From NCBI GenBank assembly GCA_965112735.1, contig OZ218954.1, forward strand, positions 3,844,001-3,908,000: a DNA stretch of 64,000 bases, given 5' to 3'. The notes under the pieces were generated by a model. That model was given only the letters and a program-made list of their open reading frames with translations. It did no database searches and was not told where the DNA came from. Position 1 is the stretch's first letter, and each line of letters begins with the position of its first letter. Shown piece by piece: positions 1-10,444 of this stretch. Made by a program: the position numbers and the translations under genes. This DNA comes from Phaeosaccion multiseriatum. Taxonomy: Eukaryota; Ochrophyta, other classes.

Positions 1-3000
1 ACGTGGCCACCCTGTCCAACAAAGGCGCTGCCGTGGGCAAGATGATGGCGACGGTGCACCTCTACGGACTGCGGAGCAACGACTCATCCTCCCTGCTGCA
101 CTTCGAGGTGCCTGTGGACTCGTTTGGGGCGCTGTACGCGGCTCTGGGGGAGGAGCTGAAGCTCGACGAGGCAGGCCCCTCGCCCCCAACGTAAGGAAGG
201 AAGGAGGGAAGGAGCGAGTGAGGGAAGGGCAGACACGTCTGGAATTTGTCCATGTCTTTCTTTTGTCTTCACCCTCTCCTCACTTCCTTCTCTCCTTCCT
301 CCCCTCGTCTCTTCTCTCGCTTGCTGCCCTGCCTACCTTCCCATCAACCTACCTGCTGCCGCTGTCCACTCTCACATCCTCAGCAAGTATCCGTGGGCGA
401 TGTACAACGGAGACGGCTCCGCCAAGCTCGATTCTCTGGAGAAGGTCATGGAGACCCCCGTCCTGCTCATCTTCAAGGGGGGGGAGTTTATCTGGCCGGG
501 TATAGAGGTGGGTGGGGGGGAGGGTGGGGGGTGGGCACTCATAGATAGATATACATATATATATATAGAGAGAGAGAGGGAGGGAGGGAGAGGGAGAAAC
601 TCAGAGAGAGAGAGAGTGGGAGAGAAGTCAAGAGAAGAAGAGAGAGAGGTCGCTTTGGTGCTCTTGGATGGGGTGTGGACGTGGGGGGCGGGGCGATGTC
701 TGTCTTACCATGACACCTCTCGAAGTGCGGCTCTGATATCTTGCCTCTCGTGCCTCGTTCCCCCTTCCCCTCTCTCTCGACTCTCTCCCTCTCTGCTCTC
801 TCTCCCGCCCTCGCCTTCTCTGTCTGTGTCTGCACTCACTGACATGTACTCCGCTGCCCAGGAGGGGCACGTGACGGAGGTGAAGGGCTTGGCAGGGCTG
901 GGTTCCATCCGAATGACCACTCTCTCCCTCAAGGTACGCCAGCCTGTTGTCCAGCTTCCTCCTCTCCTCTCTCTTTCTCCTCTCTGCTCTCTTGTCTTCT
1001 TTTTTGTTTTCTTCTTTTTTCGCTCTACCTCCTCTCCTCTCCCCTCCTCTCTCCCTTATGTCTCTCTCAGCTCCATCAACTGCCATCCCATCCCCCCTCC
1101 ACTGCCGTTGCACCCCCCCCCTCCTCTTGCAGCCGCTGGTGTTCGAGATGGAGAACTTCCTCACAGATGACGAGTGCGCTCACATCATCGAAAGAGCCTC
1201 GCCCAACCTCGCCCCCAGGTGGGTCCTCACGTATATACCTCGCACACACATACACACACAGAGTACACACACACACAATACACACACACGCACCAGGCCC
1301 AGTGCACGGCTGCTGATGCTTGACTGTACTAACAGAACCGGCCTTCCACTGCCATCCACTCTTCCTTATCCTCTCCCATGCCTCTCCCACATCGACACTG
1401 CCTGTCGGTCCGTCTCTGTCTGTCTCTCACTCCCTCTCTCTCTCTCTCTCTCTCTCCCTCTGTCTCTCCTTCTCTGTCTGACTATTCTGTCTGTCTGACT
1501 ATTCTGTCTGTCTGTTCTCCCCGTCCACCGCCCTCCTCCCCATCCACTGCCATCCTCCCTCCTTCCCCCCACCCCAGCCCGGTGACCCTGATGGACAATG
1601 ACTTGGGCAAGAGTGACGACAACTGGCGGACCTCGCAGAACACATTCCTCCCCTCCAAGGGGGACGACAAGCTCGTGGCAGTGGACCAGAGGGTCGAGGT
1701 AAGTCAGATGGGGGAGGAGGAAGGGAGGGGAGGGGAGAGGGGAGGGGAGAGGGGAGGGGAGAGGGGACAGCACCCCATGTGCTCTGTCGATGTGCTCTCT
1801 TTCCAACCGAACCGAATGTGCCTTTCATTACAACTTGGGGGGTGCTTGGTGTCAGGACCTGACGCGGGTGTCCAAGCTGCACCAGGAGAGCGTGCAGGTG
1901 CTGCGCTACAGAGACGGACAGAGGTACTCTGCACACCACGTAAGTAGCACCACTTATTTGCTGCGTACGTATGTGCGTCGTATGCACGTACGTAAGTGCT
2001 CTCTCTCTCTCCTCTCTCTCTCTCGTCTCCTCTCTGTGTGCGTGTGGGTGTATGCAGATGCCCCCTCCCCCCCCCCCCCTGCTTGCCCTTCCCTCTCCTA
2101 ACATCTCTCCTCCCTCACACTCTATACCCTCTGCCGTCCCTCTGCTGCCATCCCCCTGTTGTCCACCTCCATCCCTGACAGGACTTCTTTAACCCCGTGT
2201 TTTACCAAAAGGACGCCAACACGCTGCGCAGCACCGACAACGGCCGCCGCAACCGCATGATCACCGTGTTTTGGTACCTCAGCACCGTGGAGAAGGTCAG
2301 TGCTGTCAGTGCTCTCAGTGCTGTCAGTGCTCTCGGTGCTGTCAGCGCTCTCACTGCTGTCAGTGCTCTCACTGCTTGCGAAAGCATGTATATGTATGTG
2401 TGTGTAGGCCTGTAAGTGTGTGTGTGTGTGTGTGTGTGTGTGAGTATGTGTGTGCGTGTGCACGTCCGCAATGGACCGATATCGATATCGATATCGATAT
2501 CGATATCGATATCGAAAAGATATAGCACACACCACCCTCTGACCTACCCTCTTTGTACTCGCCTCACCCCCCTCTGGTGCCATCCATGCCTCACCCCCCT
2601 CTGGTGCCATCCATGTACCTGCAGGGGGGCGAGACCATCTTCCCTCGCTCGGGGGGTGTAAAGGGGCGCGTGGACTTTGACAGCTGCGAGACGGGCCTAA
2701 AGGTCAAGCCCGTCAAGGGGAAGGTGGCCATGTTCTACAGGTACAGTAAGGCAGTGAGGGAGGAGGGCTTGCAGTAAGTCAGTAATGGAGACCAGGCTGG
2801 CGCACCAAGTCCGTGTGTGCGTGTGTGCGAGCTTGCAGTTGCAGTTTATAGAGGGTCAGGAGCTGCTCTGACCTGGCATATGCCCTGCCCTGCCCATATG
2901 CCTCCCTCCTGCTCACAGCATGACCCCTGATGGGCAGTTCGACGACTTCTCCCTGCACGGAGCTTGTCCCGTCATCGAGGTGGGTGGGTAGTAAGTCAAG

Positions 3001-4011
3001 GGAAGGGGGGTGGGTGGTTAGTAAGTCAAGGGAAGGATGAATGGGTGAGTGGGTGTCAGGACAAGAAGGTGGGTGGGTGTCAGGACAAGAAGGTGGGTGG
3101 GTGAGTGGGTGTCAGGACAAGAAGGTGGGTGGGTGGGTGTCAGGACAAGAAGGTGGGTGGGTGTCAGGACAAGAAGGTGGGTGGGTGTCAGGACAAGAAG
3201 GTGGGTGGGTGGACGGGGATAGTGCACAAGGGCAGCACGCACGCACGCACACACGCAACGCACACACGCACACACACCGGCCCCTCCCTCCTCTCTCCCT
3301 GCCACCCGTCTGTCCTCTGGTCTCTTCGAGGTGCACCGTGCACGGCCCCCTTGTCTTTCTCTACTTGTTTCTACTCTACCCTGCCCATATGCCTGTGTGT
3401 GTCCCGTATGCCTCTGCGCTGCTCAGCTCTGCGCTGCGCTGCTTGAATACTTGTCCGCCCTTCACTCCGCTGCAACTGCTCAACACGCGCTCCTTCTTCC
3501 CTCTTTCTCCTCCCCCCCCTCTCTCCCGCCCCGCTGCACGCACACACACCCACACACACGCACACACACTCCCTCACACCCGCACGCACACACACGCACA
3601 CACACACACTCACATACACACATACACACACGCACACACACTCCCACACACACACACACACACGCACACTCACATATGCTAGGGCGAGAAGTTCGCAGCC
3701 AACAAATGGGTGTGGAGCGCACCGGTAAGTCACCAAGTCGTCCCTCTGAGTCACTGAGTCACATTCTGCCGGACTGTACCAATTTTTGCTGTGCTCGTCT
3801 TTGTCTTCATCCCTCCACCCCTCGCCTCCTCGGTTCTGAATACAATTGTACCATGCGTGAAGTGCTCGCGTCCGTACGCTTCGCTCATGCCCTCTCCTGC
3901 CCGCTTGCGTGCCTGCCTGCGTACCTGCTGCGTGCCTGCCTGCCTGCCCGATGCCTGCCCATATGCCTTTCCACTCCCCAGAGCGCCTACACAGAGTACA
4001 AGAAGGTCTAA
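1..4011 (+). CDS. Prolyl 4-hydroxylase-type 2-oxoglutarate/Fe(II) dioxygenase, 5' end outside window
   Basis: Eleven exons are visible: 1-190, 384-507, 862-933, 1133-1218, 1578-1698, 1856-1939, 2182-2295, 2625-2740, 2919-2979, 3683-3724, 3982-4011; phases all agree and TAA is at 4009-4011. The C-terminal half is a P4H catalytic domain: [16 protein letters not shown] opens it, the iron ligands are the HHD triplet (His-His at 1934-1939, Asp at 2182-2184) and a distal His at 2956-2958 in SLHGACPV. A Lys at 3689-3691, followed by the conserved NKW, would bind 2-oxoglutarate. The family hydroxylates proline in secretory or cell-wall proteins, normally in the ER/Golgi. The first roughly 125 visible residues are an extra N-terminal region ([23 protein letters not shown]) that I do not assign. 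The start codon and any signal peptide lie upstream of base 1. No alternative function seems likely for the catalytic half. Confidence 0.88.
2476..2516. repeat. (CGATAT)n palindromic hexamer array
   Basis: About seven perfect copies of a hexamer containing the palindrome GATATC, preceded by a (GT)n run at 2412-2445. It lies in an intron of the prolyl 4-hydroxylase gene. Confidence 0.9.
3050..3215 (+). repeat. Minisatellite in P4H intron 9
   Basis: About seven copies of a 20-24 bp unit, GGTGGGTGTCAGGACAAGAA, fill the front of a 703-bp intron. A (CA)n-rich tract at 3540-3665 precedes the acceptor of the same intron. The phrase GGTGTCAGGA recurs elsewhere in the window (8487, 55868, 58656, 61208, 61375). 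Confidence 0.9.
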
Positions 4012-4924
4012 GGGAAGGAGGAGGCCGCGAAGTAGTGAAGCAGTGACGCATTGAAGTAGTGAAGCAGTGAAGGAGTGAAGCATGAAGCACTGGCGCAGCC
4101 AAGGAGTAAAGAGTGAAGCAATAAGGGGGAGGGAATCACGCAGGCCGACTACCCCTCTAAGCGGAGAAGCAGTGAAGCAGTGAAGCAGTGAAGCAGTGAA
4201 GGAGCGAAGGAGGCGCTGCACACACGAGAAGGAATGTACCGAGACGTGGAGTGGAGTGGAGTGGAGTGTAGTGATGTGATGTGGAACACCGCGGAGCCTC
4301 CCTCCCAGGGCGTCTCTGCGGTCTATGCGTCTGCTGCCATCCCCTGTGGACAGCGGAGAGAGCGCTAGAGGGAAGTCCGTGTGCTGTCTCGACTCTCTCG
4401 GCGGAGGGGCCGCAGCAGCAAGGAGCAGCAGCAAGGAGCAGCATCGCTCGCATCATTGGTAAGATAATCGGGCATTGAAACATTGAAACGGGGGTTCGAG
4501 GCACCAGTCAGGAGGGGGGGTTAGCAAGTGCTACGACAAAATTATATCATGTATAATCTACGTAGTAGTATGTAAGGGAGGGAGGGGGGGGAGGGCATTG
4601 GCATGTGCATGAAGTAAATAGACAGAGAGGAGTCTTTCGGACCTTTATTATAATACATCGTGTGATAAATTATTTGATATTTTGACATTTTTCCCTCGCG
4701 GTACCCCTACGACGCCCGACCCCTTCCCATGCCCGCAGTCTCGTGCATCCTTACTCACAGGGGGGGGGGGGCAATCAGGGAGGCCCAATCAGGGTGGCCC
4801 AATCAGGCTCTCGCCAATATCGACCTCTACAGGGCGTGTCGAGCATCTCGATGTGGACTCTGGGTCTCTAAATATAAATATATACACGGCGGTGTTGAAA
4901 CCCCCATACCGTGTAAATACCGTG
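4012..4924. other. Intergenic, convergent 3' flanks with short tandem repeats
   Basis: Between the P4H stop and the methyltransferase stop. From 4018 to 4205 it carries imperfect copies of GAAGCAGTGAAG. An AT-rich stretch at 4538-4685 (ATTATATCATGTATAATC) differs from the surrounding GC-rich DNA and may hold polyadenylation signals. I see no coding exon here. Confidence 0.6.
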
Positions 4925-5063
4925 TTATGAGGCACCGCTGGCGAGGGTCCACCTGCCCAGCGCGGTCTTGCCTTGTCTTCCCTCGTGGCACATGTTGTCG
5001 GGGAGCATCTCCAAGCTCTTGGCCTCGAAGCCAAGTGGCTCCAGCAGACCTGAGGCACACACG

Positions 5064-5114
<51 letters not shown>

Positions 5115-6079
5115 ATGCATGCACGTAAACGCACACATATGCATGCACACACATGCACACACACACACGCGCAAGGGGGTTCGATGGGTCATTACAGTGG
5201 GCTGACGGCACAACCAAGGCACTATTTCAGCACCACGGCGACTAAATGTCAGGGCCTCCCCTCTCCCCTCTTCACTGGCTCTTACCCTTCAAGAGGCCAA
5301 TTGACATAGCAAAAGGAGGTCCACCCTCCTTCTCCACCAAAGGAAAGATGATGGTGACAAGCTCCCCCCCCTCTGCCAGCAGGGACTTGATTTTCACCGC
5401 CCAGAGTTCTCTCTGAGTGGGATGCAATGCGCAGAGAAACGTGTAATCCAGCACGACATGGTACTTGTCGGTCTCCTTCTCGGCTGTGAGCTCAAAGAAA
5501 TCTGCCTGGCTGAACTGCGCGTCCTTCTCGGTGAGGTGCGGTGCCGTCTCCTTCGCAAAAGCTTTGGCTGCAGCTACAGCGGTTGGACTGATATCAAGCC
5601 CAACGGCGCTGTAGCCTGCGGTGGCGAAGGCGATCACGTCATACCCTCTGCCACAGCCGGGCACGAGGGCCTTCCCCCCTCCATCTGCCTTGGGCAGCTG
5701 TCTGCAATGAGGACGAAGAAGAAGAAGAAAAAGAAGAAGAAGCAGCCAGGGATAGGATGAGTGGAGTCCCCCACCTCGGGGTTATATAGAGTTGTATTGC
5801 AATCCCCTAGCGGTTCTAGAGGGGTCCTATTGGTCGCCACGCTTACTTGTTCTCCAGGAGCGAGGTGAGCGCTGGGCTGGGGATCTTTGCATCGAAGAAC
5901 TGACCACGCTCCAATCCTCGTGCCCACATTTGTTCCCAAGAGTCTGACATAGTAGCGGATGTGCCGCTCCTTCTGCTGCTGTGCAATTGTACAGTGGCAA
6001 AACTTGTGGGAATTGGAGCGAAGGCAAGGGCCTCGGCCTGGATCAGGGCACAGAGAAGGGACGGGAAGACCCTTCGCAT
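4925..6079 (-). CDS. TPMT/HOL-type S-adenosylmethionine methyltransferase with plastid-type leader
   Basis: Three exons on the minus strand, 6079-5847, 5701-5286 and 5049-4925, give 257 residues with clean GT-AG introns. SAM motif I is VPGCGRGYD (residues 91-99), followed by AVGLDIS. The C-terminal LLEPLGFEAKSLE...GRWT matches the end of the thiopurine/thiol/halide methyltransferase family, which moves a methyl group from SAM to sulfur or halide acceptors. The N-terminus (MRRVFPSLLCALIQAEALAFAP) looks like a signal peptide whose cleavage site ALA-FAP (residues 17-22) matches the ASAFAP motif of red-lineage secondary plastids, implying plastid import. A start at Met44 (MSDSWEQMW) would give a cytosolic form. 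The second intron holds a long (CA)n run at 5052-5170. Substrate cannot be told from sequence. The gene is divergent from the amine oxidase. Confidence 0.88.
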
Positions 6080-6387
6080 GAAGCCTTCACGTCAGTATAG
6101 GATATCCAAGCGACACTCTCTGACGGGAGGAAGGGGGGGGCGAGGCGGGAATATAAGGCAAGGCGGCGGGAGAAAAGATCCGGTCTGTGAATTGTCCCGG
6201 AGCACCAACCCACACCCTCCGGGAAGATCACTTGTATTCCTCCCTTTCTCCCTCATTATCTCTCTCACCGACCTCACCCTGCTATCTCACCCACTCTCCC
6301 AACCTTCCGCCCGAGGTTTACCTCGATTCCTACTCCTCCAGCAGAAACAAGGGGAAGTGGAGGAGGCTGAGGGTGATTGCCTCTTTC
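6080..6387. promoter_or_regulatory. Putative bidirectional promoter, methyltransferase / amine oxidase
   Basis: A 308-bp gap separates two divergent start codons, so both promoters and 5' UTRs must lie here. A GGGAATATAAGG segment near 6149-6160 is TATA-like. The half near the oxidase is pyrimidine-rich. No transcription start can be fixed from sequence. Confidence 0.45.
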
Positions 6388-8892
6388 ATGAGGAGCAGCG
6401 CCGTCGCGAAGATCTCTGGCCTCTTCTCCTCCAGTGTTGTTAGTGCATCTCTCGCTCTCGTCCTCGCCACCACTCCTCCAGTGTTATTAGTGCACAGCAC
6501 GGGGCAAGAGTACATATCAGAAGCAGGGCGGCCAACGCCAGCGTGGGCCATGGCGGACGCGATTGCGCGGCCGGCGAGGAGGGTGGTAATCGTGGGGGCA
6601 GGGCTCTCCGGTCTGGTGGCCTGTGAGAGCATCGTGGAGCAGTACCAAGCGCTCTTGAATCAGCAGGGAGGGGACCCACAAGTAGCAGCAGCGGGAGGAG
6701 AAGCAATGGACAGCTTGGAGGTGGTCGTGCTTGAAGCCCGACAGAGGGTGGGAGGAAGGACTCTCGCCCTCATCCTCGGAGGCGATGGCACCACTCCGGC
6801 GCCATCTGCGCAAGCCGCGGCCTCCGCCGCAGCCACCGCCGGAGTAGGAGGCAAGCCTCCCGGGGTGGGGGAAGGGGCTACGGCCGTTGACCTTGGCGCG
6901 GCGTGGATGTGGCCAGAGAGCAATCCCCGCCTCTACGCCCTCTCCAAGAGACTAGGTAGGGCATGAGCCAGAGCAGGCTCTCTCTCTCTCGAGAACCTGA
7001 GAGCAACAAGAGGGGCAGGCTCTCTCCCATTGAGTTGATTTACAGTTGCTTGAGTCTCTGTATTTTTATTGTTGTTACTGCTGCTGGGGTATCGGGCTGC
7101 GTGCTTTGGGTTTTCCCTGTGTGTCGTGGTGACCCCCCCAATCCGTATGGGCACTCAGGCTTCACACACACAGCCCCTCTGGTACCATCCATGACCAAAA
7201 CCATGCCTCTCATTGTTGCTTGGGACAGGGGTGGAGAGCTTCTGCGACGAGGGAGACCCCTCGCAGCACAGGTTCACAGATGGCTCACACGCGCTGTCGG
7301 TGGAGCTGGCCAGGCGAGTTGGGCAGGCCGAAGGGGGGGGGGGGCGGACAGGGGGGCAGGGGCAGGGGCCGGACGGCGAAGGGGTGGGGGTGAAGCTGGT
7401 CTTAGGGGCCAGGGTGACAACTGTGGAGCTTGTCCCCGAGGGAAGCAGTGGCAGTGGCAGCGTCCTCGTTTCTTACACCGAGGAGGAGGGGCAAGGAACG
7501 GAGAGCAGCAGCAGCAGCAGCAGTAGCAGTAAGACGCAAAGGTCAACGAGAGCCGATGTGGTGGTGTTTTGCCTCCCTCCACGGCTCCTGGGCAGCGGCA
7601 CTGTGCAGTTCCTCCCTGGGGGGCTGCCTGCCCACCTCGCCCAGACCATGCGTCGCACGGACACGTGGATGGCACAGCAAGGCAAGGCCGTGCTGGACTA
7701 TCCCGGTGGACCTTTCTGGAGAGGCAAGGTGAGCTGCGGTTTCCGAGGGGAGGTGAAGGGGGGGGGAGAGATCCGGGAGAGGCACACCTAAGGAGACGTT
7801 GTTGGCCCCAGCGAGGGACGGAAGCAGCGAGTATGTGTCGCACTATCACACCACCCCCCTCTCGGTCTGTTGGGTCTCTGAAGCTCTACAGCGCTGCACT
7901 CTCCCACTGCCTACTGCTGTACCACCAACTTCCCGTCTGCGTGCAGGTGCGTTTGCCTGTGGGGGGTGGGGGCGGCCCTCTTGACGTCATGTACGATGTG
8001 TCTGCGCCCCCCCGGGACGGACACTTGTCTTCCACCTCTGGAACGGGCGAGCGGGGCGTGCTGGCGGGTTTCCTCTCGCACAACCCCGCCTTCCGGGCCT
8101 TGCCCCTGGCGCAGCAACAGGAGAAGGTGCTGGCTCAAGTGGGTGAGTGGGGCAGCAGCAGGAGCAGGTGCTTGCTCAAGTGGATGAGTGGGGCACGCTT
8201 TCTTGCCTCTCGCCCTGCCGCCTGCATGCCCTCTCCGCCCTCTCCTCATCTCTACTTTGCGCCTTCTCCTACCTAACTCTATGGCTGCTGCTGCTGTATT
8301 ACCGACTGCTGCAGAGGGCTGGCTGGGGCCGGAGGCTCGGCAGGGGGGGGTGACTGTAGCCGTTTACGACTGGGCCATTGAGGAGAGCAGCGCGGAAGAG
8401 GAGGCCGTCACCTGGTAAGCGGGGTTCGAAGGAAGAAGGAGAGGAGGAGGAGGAGGAGGAGGCTGCTGCTCAGCACATGAATACTCGGTGTCAGGATGTT
8501 CGAGAGCTTTATCTTCTGTCCCCAGACCTTCTCTTGCTGCTGTGGCCCCGCCCCACTTCACGCGTCACCGTCACCCCCGTTTTGCTTGTGCTTCCTCCCA
8601 TTATTTCCTCCCCCCCGCCCCCTCCCTGTGGGGTCCCTGTGGCAGTACCGCGCTGGACCGTGCCAACCCCCACCCCTGGAACCACCCCCACTACGGCCCC
8701 CTCGGGGAGCAGATGGAGCTCTGGGGCGGGGCGGTGACCCTGGGGGGCTCTGAAAGTGTCTCTTCGCGCCTCGGGGGCAGCTTTCTGGAGGGAGCCGTGG
8801 TGGGAGGGGAGCAAGCGGCAGCAAGAGTCATGCGCTTTCTCGCCAGCAGCAGCGGCGGCGGTAGAAGTAAGTCACCGAAGGAGCAGCGCTGA
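6388..8892 (+). CDS. FAD-dependent amine oxidase (monoamine/polyamine oxidase-like)
   Basis: Five exons, 6388-6955, 7229-7728, 7947-8142, 8315-8414 and 8646-8892, encode 536 residues. The dinucleotide-binding motif RRVVIVGAGLSGLVA is at residues 65-79, followed by VVVLEARQRVGGRT, the second ADP-binding element of the family, and AVDLGAAWMWPESNP. The C-terminal block (ELWGGAVTLGG...GGSFLEGAVVGGEQAA) corresponds to the closing FAD-binding segment of amine oxidases. Family members oxidise amines or polyamines with release of peroxide; the substrate is unknown here. The chosen ATG gives a hydrophobic N-terminus (residues 11-36), so secretory or organelle entry is possible; Met55 is an alternative start. 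Gln/Ser/Gly-rich insertions interrupt the core. The last-but-one acceptor (8312-8314) lies inside a copy of the dispersed CAGTTGGTGATACAG repeat. Confidence 0.85.
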
Positions 8893-9061
8893 GCTGGCTG
8901 AGGCGGTAGAGGGCAGCAGCAGGTGGTGATACAGTAGCTCAGGGAGGGCGCATTTTGATGTGCTCGAGGTCGACTCCATGCATTTTGTCATCATGATGAT
9001 GACGGTCATGCGCACGAGGAAGGGAACGAGGCCTTGACAGGGCCTGCCTCGTGCGAGAGTA

Positions 9062-9093
<32 letters not shown>

Positions 9094-10444
9094 CCGTGGG
9101 CAGCGGTGGGGGGTGGACGCTGTGCTGCTCGAGCGTGCCCACTAGTCTCGCTAGACTTGATGCTCGAGTGTAGCCACTAGTCTCGCTAGACTCGGCAGTG
9201 ATGTGAGTGATGGCCCTCACCGTGTTGGGCAGAGAATGCCATAGAGGGGAGGGCGGCGGTCAAGGGCAGGCAAGCGGCTCTACTGGGAGGGGGGGGGGGG
9301 GTTGCAACACACTCAAGTGTGTGTATGTATGTGTGCTTACATCGCTCCACTCGAGGCCGAGGGCGGAGGAGGCGGGCAGGACGTATGACGCATGACTTGA
9401 CTGAGTGGAGGAGCAGCTTTGGTAGGCCCCGCCCCGGCGAGTGGGAGGGAGGTGGGGGGTGGGTGCAAGCATAGGGGGGAGGAGAGTGCCTCGCCTTTCT
9501 ACAGGCCCCGCCGCACTGCCCAGCCAGCGCCGGCCAGTAGCAGCAAGTATCAGCTGTCTACAGTAGCAGCAAGTATCAGCTGTCTACAGTAGCAGCAAGT
9601 ATCAGCAGTGCTCTGTGTTTCAGCTGTCTACAGCGAGCGGCGTGGGACGGCGGTGGCTGGCAGGGTCGGCTCGGCTCTCGTTTCTCTGGCGTCCAAGTCA
9701 GTGGCCTCCAAGTAAGTCACTAGGCAGGGGCCGTCGGCGGCCAGAAGCGAGAGACCAGGAGGTCTGCCACCAGCTTGAAAGAATCCACAAGCCAGCAGTC
9801 CCAACAACCCCCTTCGTGGCAGGGTCTTGCCGAGGGTCTTGCCGAGGGTCGCCATTTAGGACAGCTCAGCACACCCCAGCCACTGAGAGATGTGACCAGA
9901 GCAGCCTATCTCGAACCGCGCAGAGGGCACTTGGAGGGACGGAGGAGCGGTAGGTGACATGGGCTAGCTAGTCTGGCAAGGGAGGCAGTTACGGCAATTC
10001 TTTCTCTTTGAAATTGATAATCACCTAAGAAACTGAAAGTGTGATTGTGGGTGTGTGCGTGTGTGTGTGATAGGGGCCGTATGTCACTGAAGCTCTGTAT
10101 CACCACCACGTGAGGTTGAAGTTGGAATGTCCAAGCAGGGAAAAAACTTAAAAACGCAATGCTGCGGTGTGAGTAGGCTCAGAGGAGGAAGCTGGGCTAC
10201 ATGTATAATACTTGTACATCAGTGAGGTCCGGAACCTGAAGCGGGAGTAGCGAAATATGCCTCAACAACTTCTCTCCTTGTTCCGGATGTTGGGAATGAT
10301 CGTGATTTATAGCCCTTTCCCCCTTCTTACCCTACACCGGCTTATACCGACGCGAAGTGGTCCTCACTCTCACCCCCCCTCCCAATCCCTCTGTCTCTTG
10401 TCTCCCTCTCTCACATAAACTCCAACGAAACAAAAGAAAGAGTG
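8893..10444. other. Intergenic region with direct repeats, no gene seen
   Basis: Just after the oxidase stop is a repeat copy (8916-8936, CAGGTGGTGATACAG). A (GA)n run is at 9062-9084. Two 35-bp direct repeats, 9126-9160 and 9162-9196, share CCACTAGTCTCGCTAGACT. From 9532 to 9628 a 26-bp unit (AGTAGCAGCAAGTATCAGCT) is repeated three times. From about 10090 onward the sequence resembles 14190-14540 and so belongs to the duplicated protease unit, including its promoter. ORFs in this stretch show no recognisable protein character. Confidence 0.6.

Noticed and set aside
9615-9957. Small ORFs on both strands in the spacer
   Set aside because: Biased composition, no recognisable domain, no convincing splice context.
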